Of a stretch of 8,332 nt of DNA, positions 1 to 6,518 are shown piece by piece. The stretch is taken from the NCBI GenBank assembly GCA_025927935.1, contig JAICKM010000283.1, positions 1-8,332 of the forward strand, given 5' to 3'. Both the position numbers and the translations under genes were made by a program. The stretch comes from Chloroflexia bacterium. Lineage in GTDB: Bacteria; Chloroflexota; Chloroflexia; QHBQ01; JADMIH01. Positions within the stretch are counted from its first letter, which is position 1; each line of letters opens with the position of its first letter. Under the pieces are notes generated by a model that had not been told where the DNA came from, searched no databases, and worked only from the letters and a program-made list of their open reading frames with translations.

Positions 1-846
1 GAACAGGCCGAGGAACAACAACACCGTCGCCACGATGGGCGCGATGATCCAGGCGATCTGGCCGATCATTAGGGCGTTATAGTTCAGCGCCCAGAAGATG
101 ATCGATCCGAGCGTTGGGATTTGGACCTTGGAGAGACCGATCACCGCCAGGGCCGCCTCGGTATTGATCGCGAACAGGATCGTGTTGATGAAGCCGACCA
201 CCATATAGGCGTACACATAGGGAAAGATCTCGCGAAAGATGATGTCGAAGGTGCCCGCGCCGGAGAACCGCGCCATGTTTATGAACTCGCGTTCCCGGAG
301 CGACAAGGCCATCGAGCGGATCGTCCGCGCGTTCCACGCCCAACCGAAGCAGATCAGGATCACGCCGACGATGGCGAACGAGGTGTTCCCGCGCACGAGC
401 GCCCCCAGGACGATCAGGATGGGCAGCACCGGGATGGTGATAAACGTGTCGATGAAGATCACGACAATCCGTTCGTACCAGCCGCCGATGTAGCCGGCAC
501 TTAGGCCCAGGAAGGTGGAGATCGCCGTGATACCAAGGCTTACACCGACGCCCAGCAGCAGCGAATTCCGGATTGCAAAGACCAGGAACCAGAAGATGTC
601 TTGCCCGAGCGCATTGGTCCCGAGCAGGTGCTTGCTGCTGATTGGTAGATTCTTCAAGTAGGTGCCTTGCGCCGCTGGGTCCACCGTAGTGAACAGTGGC
701 AGGATGAGGCTCCCGAGGACAAGGATCACGGTAATCGTCAGCCCGATGTACAGCCGTCCGTTGAGCTTCGGGAGCCGGCGCCGCGCCGGCACTGCGACTG
801 CGCGTTTGACGGCGAGGCCGCCACTGACGCCCACAGTTTCCTTCAT
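1..846 (-). CDS. DppC-like ABC importer permease (C-terminus cut by window edge)
   Basis: Inner-membrane permease of a peptide/nickel-type (family 5) ABC importer, expected to pair with the DppB-like subunit encoded just upstream. The 282 visible residues stay open to the window edge. After a basic N-terminus there is a first membrane helix at about residues 32-52, then the family signature LLGTNALGQDIFW (74-86), equivalent to the 'GTD..GRD' motif of DppC/OppC. Further helices follow, with the EAA cytoplasmic loop at about 187-209 (EFINMARFSGAG...FP), which docks on the ATPase, and then TEAALAVIGL (229-238). Family members are about 280-310 aa, so few residues should be missing. The start at 846 is supported by GGGAGG with good spacing, and this site overlaps the stop of the upstream gene, five bases away. 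That arrangement suggests translational coupling. ATPase genes may follow outside the window. Family certain; substrate unknown. Confidence 0.95.
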   Translation of the reverse strand, partial: MKETVGVSGGLAVKRAVAVPARRRLPKLNGRLYIGLTITVILVLGSLILPLFTTVDPAAQGTYLKNLPISSKHLLGTNALGQDIFWFLVFAIRNSLLLGVGVSLGITAISTFLGLSAGYIGGWYERIVVIFIDTFITIPVLPILIVLGALVRGNTSFAIVGVILICFGWAWNARTIRSMALSLREREFINMARFSGAGTFDIIFREIFPYVYAYMVVGFINTILFAINTEAALAVIGLSKVQIPTLGSIIFWALNYNALMIGQIAWIIAPIVATVLLFLGLF

Positions 847-851
847 GTTCG

Positions 852-1856
852 TTACCTCCCCAGCCGAATACGCGGATCGAACAGCGGGTAACACAGATCG
901 AGGACCAGCGCGGCAGTCGCTACCGAGATGATCGCCAGGGTAATCGCGCCGTAGAGCAGGTTATAGTCGCCGGCACCGGCGGCGGTGCGCATTAACAGCC
1001 CCACGCCCGGATAGTTGAACAGCATTTCGGTGAGAAGCGCCCCGTTGAAGATCGTGCCGAGCGAGAGCACCAATGCGGTCACCTGCGGTAACAGGGCGTT
1101 GCGGAAGACATAGCGGGTCATCCGCGTCCAGTCGGGTGTTCCCTTTAGCCGGGCGAAGGTGACGTAGCCCTCCTCCTTGGTGGCAACAGCCAGCGATTTC
1201 ATACTCAGAATATTCCAGCCGAACCCGGCCAGCACGAGGGTGAGGGCGGGCAGGAAAGAGTTGTACAGAATGACCCCGACCTTCTGCAAAGTCAGGGCAC
1301 CCGGCGTGAAGGTGGGCGCGAGCGGGAAGATCGGGAAGAAAAAGGCGAGCACGACAATGACCGTTAGCGCCAGAATGTAGTACGGGATCGGGTACAGCAC
1401 GATGCCGAAGATCTCCAGCGCCGTGGCAGCCGGGTGTTTGTTGAAGTAGCCGGCCACCAGCCCGATCAGGTTGCCTAGCAGCCAGGAGAGGATCGTGGTG
1501 GTGATGAGCAGGCCGGCGGTCCAGGGCAGCGCGGCGAACAGGATGTTCGATACCGGCTCCGGGTAGGACGTGAACGATGGGCCGAAGTCGAAGTGCAGGA
1601 ACACGCGATTCAGAAAACTGAGATACTGGGAGAAGAGATCGCCTTTCAGCCCGTAGAGCTCGGCGAGCGAGTCGCGTAACTGCTGGACGGCCTCGGGGGA
1701 CATTGTCTGCCCCGCTCGCGACTGCACTTGCGAGATATAGTTGTTGATCGGGTCGCCGGGCATGAGCCGGGGCAGAAAGAACGTGATGGTGATCCCGATG
1801 AACAAGACCAGCAGATAGCTCACGAACCGCTGCAGGACGTATTGAGCTAGTTTCAT
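852..1856 (-). CDS. DppB-like ABC importer permease
   Basis: First inner-membrane permease subunit of the same family 5 importer, 334 aa, within the usual length of DppB/OppB. An N-terminal helix (about 9-29) runs into LPRLMPGDP (28-36), the conserved phrase after helix 1 of this family. A periplasmic stretch with FDFGPSF (89-95) follows, then several hydrophobic helices from about 110 on. The EAA loop lies at about 228-257 (KEEGYVTFARLKGT...RNALLP). The tail FDPRIRLGR is typical. The frame is open upstream to 1958, but I place the start at 1856: GAGGTG lies just before this ATG, and the longer version would translate through a strong hairpin and add a Pro/His-rich segment unlike the family. 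It follows the binding-protein gene by 118 nt and is five bases from the DppC-like gene. Confidence 0.95.
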   Translation of the reverse strand: MKLAQYVLQRFVSYLLVLFIGITITFFLPRLMPGDPINNYISQVQSRAGQTMSPEAVQQLRDSLAELYGLKGDLFSQYLSFLNRVFLHFDFGPSFTSYPEPVSNILFAALPWTAGLLITTTILSWLLGNLIGLVAGYFNKHPAATALEIFGIVLYPIPYYILALTVIVVLAFFFPIFPLAPTFTPGALTLQKVGVILYNSFLPALTLVLAGFGWNILSMKSLAVATKEEGYVTFARLKGTPDWTRMTRYVFRNALLPQVTALVLSLGTIFNGALLTEMLFNYPGVGLLMRTAAGAGDYNLLYGAITLAIISVATAALVLDLCYPLFDPRIRLGR

Positions 1857-1927
1857 GATGCACCTCATCCACGAGTGGGGTCGCTGCAAGCGCGGACCCG
1901 AGTGCGAACCGAGCCAGTGTCCTAATT

Positions 1928-1960
1928 GGGTGGGGGCCGCGGTGGCCGCGGCCCCCACCC
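1928..1960 (-). promoter_or_regulatory. Perfect 15-bp GC hairpin between binding-protein and permease genes
   Basis: Bases 1928-1942 are exactly complementary to 1946-1960, with a 3-nt loop at 1943-1945. Fourteen of the fifteen pairs are G:C. In the transcript the hairpin begins 14 nt after the stop of the binding-protein gene and ends about 60 nt before the ribosome binding site of the DppB-like gene. The sequence after it (AATTAGGACACT) is not a U tract, so it is a poor intrinsic terminator. Such intercistronic structures in importer operons can protect the 3' end of the binding-protein mRNA or let only part of transcription through, which would give more binding protein than permease. That role is inferred; the structure is seen directly. 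Confidence 0.8.
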
Positions 1961-1974
1961 GCGTATGCGGTGTA

Positions 1975-3993
1975 TTACTTGCCCGTCGGCTTGATGTTGA
2001 CCAGGATCTTCTTGAACGAACTCCACCAGGTGTACGGGACGGCGTAGGTGTTGTCGGCTTTCGGGAAGCCCGTCCAGTAGGTGCTGTTCGTCGGGATCGT
2101 CGTCGGAATGTTCATCATGTTGATGTAGTACATGTTCTGGATGATCTCTTTGATGATGTCCTGACCGGTCTGCAGGAACTCGGGCTTCGATTGGTCCATC
2201 GATGTCGCCTTGCTGACCAGGTCAAACACCTTCTGGTCGGTAATGCGGTCCTGATTGCCGCTCAACGCGTCGTTCGAGTCCGCGGGCAGGACGTTATCCT
2301 TGCTGATCGAGCGGAAGGCGTTGAGATAGTTCGTGTTGAAGACGCAGGCTGTGGACCAGTTCACCATGGTGGTGAGCAGCGCATTCGTGTTCTGCACCTT
2401 GGTGAATTCGCCGTTGTCCACCTGGCGGGCATTCACCTTGAAGCCGGCCTTGGTCCAGGCATCGGCGATCGAGAAGCCGACGCGCTGCATGACCTTGTTC
2501 CAGTCGCTAGGGATGACTAGTTCCACCTGCCAGGTCTTGCCGTCGGGCCCGGCATAGAAGCCGTCCGAGCCCTTCTTATAGCCCGCCGAGTTCATCAGCT
2601 TCTCGGCCTCTGCGGGATCGGCCTTCCACCAGCCGAGGCCAAAGCCCTTGGTGATCGCATCGCCCTGAGGCAGAGTGGATGCGTCCATGCCCATGTCGGT
2701 CAGCTTCTTGACCATGTCGGCGCCGAAATTCGGGTTGTAGGGCTGATAGCCGTCCGACAGCTTCAGGTCCTTGAGCCACTGCTGCAGCGGGTCGAAGAAG
2801 GCCGGGCGCGTGATCTGCGTGTCAGGCATGGGCAGGGCCGACGCTCGGAACTGGCCACTCATGGCGTTGGTGCCGACGTTAGCCAGGTCGAGCGACAGGG
2901 CCAGCGCCCAGCGCACGTTAGCGTTGTCCAGGGGCGCCTTCTGCTGGTTCATGATGATGCCATACGAGCAGGCATCGCCCATGTCATGGTACGGCAGGGT
3001 TTTGGCGAACGTCTCGACGTTCTTGTTCTGCTTCTGCGCCGCCGCGATGCTGTCGGGGCTCATGAAGGTGTCGACGTCGTACTCGTTCTTGATGAAGGCC
3101 AGGGTCCGCGTTTGCTCGTCGCCGAAGTTCTTGTACAAGACATACTTGGGCGTCGGGGTACCCAGGAAGCCCCAGGCCGAGCGCTGCCAGTCGTCGCGCC
3201 GCTGCCAGAGGTGCCACTGGCCATTGGGATCGAATGCTTTGATGGTGTACGGGCCGAGCGTGACCGGGTTGGTGTTCTTGAAGGCGGCGAGGTCGCTCTG
3301 CTTCTCGAAAACGTGCTTGGGCACGATGTTGAAGGCCGAGCCCCAGGTATAGACGCCCAGCGTGGTGACGAAGTCGTAGGCGGGGTGGATGGTCTCAATC
3401 TGAACTGTGTAGTTGTCGATTTTCTTGTAGGATTTGACGTAGGAGTCGATGGTGGGCACGCCGAAGTAGGTCAGCTTGCCTTTGCCGGCGAAGTAGGTGT
3501 CAAGGGTGTAGATGACGTCGTCGGCGGTGAACTCGGTGCCGTCGCTCCAGTAGATGCCCTTCTTCAGCGTCACTTCAAACTGGGTGTGATTGGCATCCAG
3601 CACCTTGGGCAGATCGGCGGCCAGTTCAGGATAGGATTTGCCGCTAGCGGTATCCATCTCCCATAGGTAGCCCCAGGCGAGTTCGCGGAAGCCGCGCCAG
3701 AGCGCATAGCTGCCGGAGAGCGGGTTCATGTTGTCCGGGTTGTCTGTCTTGCCGTCGAAAGTCTGGACGATGAGGGTTTCACTGCGCGGCGTGCCGACAT
3801 CGGTCATCGCGCCGTTGCCACCGGAGGTCGCTCCCCCTCCGCCGGTGGTCGCGGTAACGTTGGCACCCCCGGTGCCGGTATTCGGGTTAACCGTGGTCGG
3901 CGTGGCGGCGTCTGGATCTGCACAGGCGGCGACCAAGCTCATCACCATGACTGCCAGCAGCAGAACCCGCACCAACCGATACATCTTAGCCAT
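1975..3993 (-). CDS. Family 5 (DppA/OppA-like) substrate-binding lipoprotein
   Basis: Extracytoplasmic solute-binding protein that hands ligand to the two permeases encoded downstream; 672 aa, somewhat longer than the usual 500-600. The N-terminus is a lipoprotein signal: basic MYRLVR, a hydrophobic core, and the lipobox VAAC with the lipid-anchored cysteine at residue 24. A Thr/Gly/Asn-rich flexible linker (about 25-65) follows, as often seen in Chloroflexota and Gram-positive lipoproteins. The family 5 signature is clear at 139-160 (FEVTLKKGIYWSDGTEFTADDV). The start at 3993 follows AGGAGGAGGT with seven bases of spacing, so the longer frame from 4032 is not used. Family 5 proteins bind oligopeptides, dipeptides, oligosaccharides, nickel chelates or opines. 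I cannot tell the ligand from sequence. Its gene comes first in the operon. Confidence 0.95.
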   Translation of the reverse strand: MAKMYRLVRVLLLAVMVMSLVAACADPDAATPTTVNPNTGTGGANVTATTGGGGATSGGNGAMTDVGTPRSETLIVQTFDGKTDNPDNMNPLSGSYALWRGFRELAWGYLWEMDTASGKSYPELAADLPKVLDANHTQFEVTLKKGIYWSDGTEFTADDVIYTLDTYFAGKGKLTYFGVPTIDSYVKSYKKIDNYTVQIETIHPAYDFVTTLGVYTWGSAFNIVPKHVFEKQSDLAAFKNTNPVTLGPYTIKAFDPNGQWHLWQRRDDWQRSAWGFLGTPTPKYVLYKNFGDEQTRTLAFIKNEYDVDTFMSPDSIAAAQKQNKNVETFAKTLPYHDMGDACSYGIIMNQQKAPLDNANVRWALALSLDLANVGTNAMSGQFRASALPMPDTQITRPAFFDPLQQWLKDLKLSDGYQPYNPNFGADMVKKLTDMGMDASTLPQGDAITKGFGLGWWKADPAEAEKLMNSAGYKKGSDGFYAGPDGKTWQVELVIPSDWNKVMQRVGFSIADAWTKAGFKVNARQVDNGEFTKVQNTNALLTTMVNWSTACVFNTNYLNAFRSISKDNVLPADSNDALSGNQDRITDQKVFDLVSKATSMDQSKPEFLQTGQDIIKEIIQNMYYINMMNIPTTIPTNSTYWTGFPKADNTYAVPYTWWSSFKKILVNIKPTGK

Positions 3994-4021
3994 GATCGAT
4001 ACCTCCTCCTGTGGAAAGCAC

Positions 4022-4033
4022 ATTGCTCGCAAT
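4022..4033. promoter_or_regulatory. Short dyad in the binding-protein gene leader
   Basis: ATTGC-TC-GCAAT is a perfect 5-bp inverted repeat with a two-base centre. It lies 28 bases before the binding-protein start codon, between the proposed promoter and the ribosome binding site. It could be an operator half-site pair. It is short enough to occur by chance, so the call is tentative. Confidence 0.25.
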
Positions 4034-4064
4034 CGTAGTCTGGAGACGCCGGCATCCGCGGGTC

Positions 4065-4093
4065 CTAATACCTGGGCGGCATGCAGGACACAA
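4065..4093 (-). promoter_or_regulatory. Possible sigma70-type promoter of the ABC importer operon
   Basis: On the minus strand TTGTGT (4093-4088) and TATTAG (4070-4065) are separated by exactly 17 bases, matching three and four of six consensus positions. The pair lies in the 119-nt gap before the binding-protein gene and would give a leader of about 65 nt carrying the AGGAGGAGGT ribosome binding site at 4010-4001. Spacing is ideal but the boxes are weak. Another candidate nearer the gene (TACGAT) lacks a convincing -35. Transcription reading in from the upstream response-regulator genes is also possible. Confidence 0.35.
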
Positions 4094-4112
4094 CTGCCTC
4101 TTCGTTGGGTGC

Positions 4113-4691
4113 TTATCTCATCGGATCTTTCCTCCTATTCGGTGTGCCGTTCATCGGTTCGTTCCCGTTTCCATCGGGGGTTCCCCGGAATCGATCCGCC
4201 GGATCCGCAGACGGAATGATCGGCGACGGAGCAGTGGCCGCTGGAAACTCCCGTGCGGGTGTAGTCCGGGCATTACTATCCTTGCCGGGGCCGGCCCCCA
4301 GCGACGGGTCGCCCATCCGCACTGCCTGTAACGCCTCCAGCAGCCGTTCCGGTGGATCGGTCTTGCTGATGAAGGCATCGGCCCCCGCCTGCAGAACGGC
4401 GAGCTCGACCTCTGTGCGCCCACTAAGGGCGATAATGTGCAGCCCCGGCCACATGGCGTGGAGTGCGGGCACCAGAGTGGTGGCTTGGGCTGCCACCATG
4501 CCCCAGTCGAGCAGCAGCAACTCCGGTTGCGCCGCCCGTATTTGGGACCAGAGATCGGCAGCATCGGCGACTTCACCCACCACGTGCATGCCCAAGGCAT
4601 CGGTGACGAGGAGTCGTAATGCCGAGCGAACATCCGCACGCGGCTCCGCCAGCACCACACGCGCAGGATGGATCTCGTTCATCAGATGCAT
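4113..4691 (-). CDS. Receiver-only response regulator with disordered C-terminal tail
   Basis: A 192-aa protein with one receiver domain (about residues 9-128) and no DNA-binding or enzymatic output domain. The phospho-acceptor is D62 in LLLLDWG, the Ser/Thr switch position is S90 in IIALSG, and the conserved lysine is K110 in DAFISK. The acidic pocket normally reads Asp-Asp but here is E16-P17 (VVLAEPR), so one acid is missing, which may change Mg2+ binding or phosphorylation. The last 60 or so residues are rich in Pro, Gly, Ala, Asn and Arg and look disordered. The LDW/ALSG/ISKTDPPERLL wording resembles a receiver family common in Chloroflexota. The start could be 4691 or the ATG at 4682, because AAGGGAG serves either with imperfect spacing. 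It lies 184 nt after the NarL-type regulator gene and upstream of the importer. Its job could be phosphate sink, protein-binding switch, or partner of the neighbouring kinase; this is inferred. Confidence 0.88.
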   Translation of the reverse strand: MHLMNEIHPARVVLAEPRADVRSALRLLVTDALGMHVVGEVADAADLWSQIRAAQPELLLLDWGMVAAQATTLVPALHAMWPGLHIIALSGRTEVELAVLQAGADAFISKTDPPERLLEALQAVRMGDPSLGAGPGKDSNARTTPAREFPAATAPSPIIPSADPADRFRGTPDGNGNEPMNGTPNRRKDPMR

Positions 4692-4820
4692 GGCTCCCTT
4701 CGTTGCCGGCGGCCGTGCGGCATCGTCTCTTACCGCAGAATCGTCGATTTACTGCTACTACCATACATCGGAATAACCCTACGGGCATCAGTCAGCTAAC
4801 CACACTCTGTATGAATTTCG

Positions 4821-4840
4821 TACCGGTCAAATGACCGATA
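4821..4840. promoter_or_regulatory. Imperfect palindrome upstream of the receiver-only gene
   Basis: The 20-bp TACCGGTCAAATGACCGATA contains perfect 6-bp arms CGGTCA and TGACCG around an AA centre (4824-4837), and the outer TA/TA also pair. It lies in the AT-richer 184-nt gap between the two response-regulator genes, about 130 bases before the receiver-only start. A TTGACC -35-like hexamer on the minus strand overlaps one arm, but I find no good -10 at 16-18 bases from it. An operator for a dimeric regulator is plausible. A loop-poor RNA hairpin is unlikely with a two-base centre. Confidence 0.35.
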
Positions 4841-4875
4841 AAGGGTATCCGTCATCCGTACAAAACCTATATCAT

Positions 4876-5511
4876 TCACTGGACTAAATGACGCTGAACC
4901 GCCAGCGCGACCGCCTCCGTGCGGGTGGCAACCCCTAGCTTGGCCAGGATATTACTCACATGGGTTCGGATCGTGGAGAGGCTGAGGGTCAACTGCTCGG
5001 CGATGGCCGCGTTGCTCATTCCCTTGACCATTAGCGCCAGCACCGCGCGCTCGCGCTCGGTCAACTCGGTGCCGGGCGGCCCTGCATGGGCGACAGCGTG
5101 GAGCAGCGCGGGCATGGCTTCCGGGGCCAGTGTTGGATGCCCTGCCTGCGCCGCCCGGATGGCCGCCACTAGTTCATCGGCTCCCACGTTCTTGAGCAGG
5201 TAGCCGATCGCTCCGGCCTGGATGACGCGCCGTAACAACTCGTCATCCTCGAAACTGGTTAGGGCGATTACCTGAATGGCCGGGGACTGGCGCCGGATGA
5301 CTTCGGTTGCCCTGGCCCCATCCATGTCCGGCAGCAGCAAGTCCATCAGCACCACGTCGGGCTGCAACTCCGCGCACAGACGGATCGCCTCCTCAGCATT
5401 GCCTGTTTCGCCGATGAGCTCCAGATCGTCGTAGACACTGAGCATAGCCGCCAGGCCGCGGCGCACCATCAGGTGGTCGTCGACAAACAGTACCCGAATC
5501 AGATCCGGCAT
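4876..5511 (-). CDS. NarL/LuxR-family response regulator
   Basis: Two-domain DNA-binding response regulator of 211 aa, the usual length. The receiver occupies about residues 5-120, with acidic pocket D11-D12, phospho-acceptor D57 (VLMDLLLPDMDG), switch threonine T85 (IALTS) and lysine K107 (YLLKN). After a linker of about 25 residues comes a LuxR-type helix-turn-helix at about 148-209: LTERERAVLALMVKGMSN, then the recognition region with STIRTHVSNILAKLGV. The start at 5511 follows TAGGA with five bases of spacing; the longer frame to 5553 would run back into the kinase gene. The gene begins 14 nt after the kinase stop, so the two almost surely form one operon and a cognate pair. Phosphorylation should drive dimerisation and promoter binding. 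The target genes cannot be read from the sequence. Confidence 0.96.
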   Translation of the reverse strand: MPDLIRVLFVDDHLMVRRGLAAMLSVYDDLELIGETGNAEEAIRLCAELQPDVVLMDLLLPDMDGARATEVIRRQSPAIQVIALTSFEDDELLRRVIQAGAIGYLLKNVGADELVAAIRAAQAGHPTLAPEAMPALLHAVAHAGPPGTELTERERAVLALMVKGMSNAAIAEQLTLSLSTIRTHVSNILAKLGVATRTEAVALAVQRHLVQ

Positions 5512-5525
5512 CACAATCCTACCTA

Positions 5526-6359
5526 CTAGCCTTGCCACTGTACCCTGATGCATGTGCCCGCGCCCGGCGCGCTCTCAACGGTCAGGGTGCCCCCGATTGC
5601 CGCGACTCGCTCGCGCATGATGCCCAGCCCGAGGTGATCGGCGGTGACGCGCTGTGCGTCGAAGCCCCTGCCGTCATCCTGAATAGAAAGGTCCACCCGG
5701 CCTAGCTGTTGGTCCAGGGTGATCGTGACTTTGCCGGCCGCAGCGTGCTTGGCGACATTGTTCAGCGCCTCCTGCGCGACCCGATAGAGGTTGGTCCGCA
5801 CGTCGAGCGGCAGGGGGGCGACCTGGCGCCCCCGTGGGTCATGCACCGTCAGCACCACGGGAATGCCGATTTTGCCCATCAGCGCGTCAGCGGTTTGTTG
5901 CAGCAGGTCGCTGAGTCGGGCCTCGTCCAGTGCCGCCGGGCGCAACTCCCGCAGTAAGGTGCGCATCTCCGCCAGCGCACCACGGGTCAGCATACGCAGA
6001 TCTTCCAGGTGCTGGCGCGCTTTGTCCGGATCCCGCGCCCAGATGCGCGGCAGCACCTCGGCAATCAGGCTGGCGGAAAAGAGCATCTGGGTCACGGCAT
6101 CATGCAGATCACGCGCTAGGCGTTGCCGCTCCTGCAACACAGCGGCCTCCTGCGCCTGTTCGTACAGGATGCGCAACTCGGCGGCCCGCGCTTCGACCCG
6201 GCGATCGAGATCCTCACGAACCCGCCGCAACTCTTGCTCAAGCTCCAAGGACCTTGAAATATCTCGGGTTGCCGAGTCCAGGTTGATGATCTTTTCATCC
6301 TCCCGGCTCCATCCATCACCTTGGGAATAATTATTCAAATCTGAAAAGCTATTCACCAT
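5526..6359 (-). CDS. Soluble HisKA_3 (NarX/DegS-type) sensor histidine kinase
   Basis: Cytoplasmic histidine kinase of 277 aa, likely donor of phosphate to the NarL-type regulator 14 nt downstream. Residues 36-80 form a charged coiled coil. The HisKA_3 dimerisation domain carries the phospho-accepting histidine H86 in ERQRLARDLHDAVTQ. The HATPase_c domain shows the N box (QEALNNVAKH, 196-205), the G1 motif DDGRGFD (228-234) and GLGIMRERV (244-252). There is no membrane helix and no recognisable sensor domain. The segment SATRDISRSLELEQEL (29-44) resembles the end of a PAS domain, so the gene may descend from a longer PAS kinase. An in-frame TAG lies four codons before the ATG at 6359, so the protein cannot begin further upstream. 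No Shine-Dalgarno precedes it; a TATAAT box lies six bases before the ATG, predicting a leaderless mRNA. Confidence 0.95.
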   Translation of the reverse strand: MVNSFSDLNNYSQGDGWSREDEKIINLDSATRDISRSLELEQELRRVREDLDRRVEARAAELRILYEQAQEAAVLQERQRLARDLHDAVTQMLFSASLIAEVLPRIWARDPDKARQHLEDLRMLTRGALAEMRTLLRELRPAALDEARLSDLLQQTADALMGKIGIPVVLTVHDPRGRQVAPLPLDVRTNLYRVAQEALNNVAKHAAAGKVTITLDQQLGRVDLSIQDDGRGFDAQRVTADHLGLGIMRERVAAIGGTLTVESAPGAGTCIRVQWQG

Positions 6360-6365
6360 GAGGAT

Positions 6366-6395
6366 ATTATACTACCGCATATACCCGCTGACCAA
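6366..6395 (-). promoter_or_regulatory. Promoter of the kinase gene, predicted leaderless
   Basis: On the minus strand a perfect TATAAT (6371-6366) sits six bases before the kinase ATG. TTGGTC (6395-6390) is a candidate -35 with an 18-base spacer, or TGGTCA with 17. With the usual distance from the -10 box, transcription would begin at or next to the A of the ATG. The lack of any ribosome binding site between the box and the gene agrees with this. Confidence 0.65.
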
Positions 6396-6408
6396 AAGGA
6401 CCCGGAAG

Positions 6409-6432
6409 AATTAGCGGCAGAATTACCGGCAG
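6409..6432. repeat. Tandem 12-bp direct repeat in the divergent promoter region
   Basis: AATTAGCGGCAG (6409-6420) is followed immediately by AATTACCGGCAG (6421-6432), differing at one base. A decayed third unit may precede it, since CCGGAAG at 6402-6408 resembles the repeat end CCGGCAG. The array lies just upstream of the kinase -35 region and about 20 bases upstream of the -35 region of the divergent regulator gene. Repeats spaced by about one helical turn suit an activator or repressor binding on one face of the DNA. Binding is inferred. Confidence 0.55.
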
Positions 6433-6451
6433 GACGACCCTGCTGCGCGAC

Positions 6452-6480
6452 TTCCAGTCAGCACGGAGTGGTGTTATACT
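6452..6480 (+). promoter_or_regulatory. Extended -10 promoter of the XRE/STAND regulator gene
   Basis: TGTTATACT at 6472-6480 is an extended -10 element (TGn followed by TATACT). The -35 position at 6452-6457 reads TTCCAG and is weak, as is usual when the TG extension is present. Transcription would start near 6487, giving a leader of about 32 nt with a purine-rich start, a small AGCAG/CTGCT hairpin (6494-6508) and an AGAGGA ribosome binding site just before the ATG at 6519. Confidence 0.55.
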
Positions 6481-6518
6481 GAGGGAGGGAAGTAGCAGCG
6501 ACACTGCTGAGAGGATTG

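Noticed and set aside
1857..1958. N-terminal extension of the DppB-like permease from an ATG at 1958
   Set aside because: It would translate through the GC hairpin and add a segment unlike the family; a good ribosome binding site lies before the ATG at 1856.
1928..1960. Hairpin as a simple intrinsic terminator
   Set aside because: No run of T follows the stem in the transcript direction, and the permease genes downstream clearly belong to the same importer.
1855..3666. Long plus-strand open frames opposite the binding-protein gene (such as 1855-2520, 2771-3352 and 2986-3666)
   Set aside because: They are antisense shadows of a clear family 5 binding protein in GC-rich DNA and show no recognisable domain.
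3994..4032. N-terminal extension of the binding protein from 4032
   Set aside because: It would bury the lipoprotein signal and translate the AGGAGGAGGT ribosome binding site of the start at 3993.
4692..4875. A small gene or terminator between the two response-regulator genes
   Set aside because: No frame with a ribosome binding site and coding character is visible, and no stem followed by T run is present; only the palindrome at 4821-4840 stands out.
5791..6330. Plus-strand 179-aa frame opposite the kinase
   Set aside because: Ser/Arg-rich low-complexity product, antisense to a kinase with all catalytic motifs in order.
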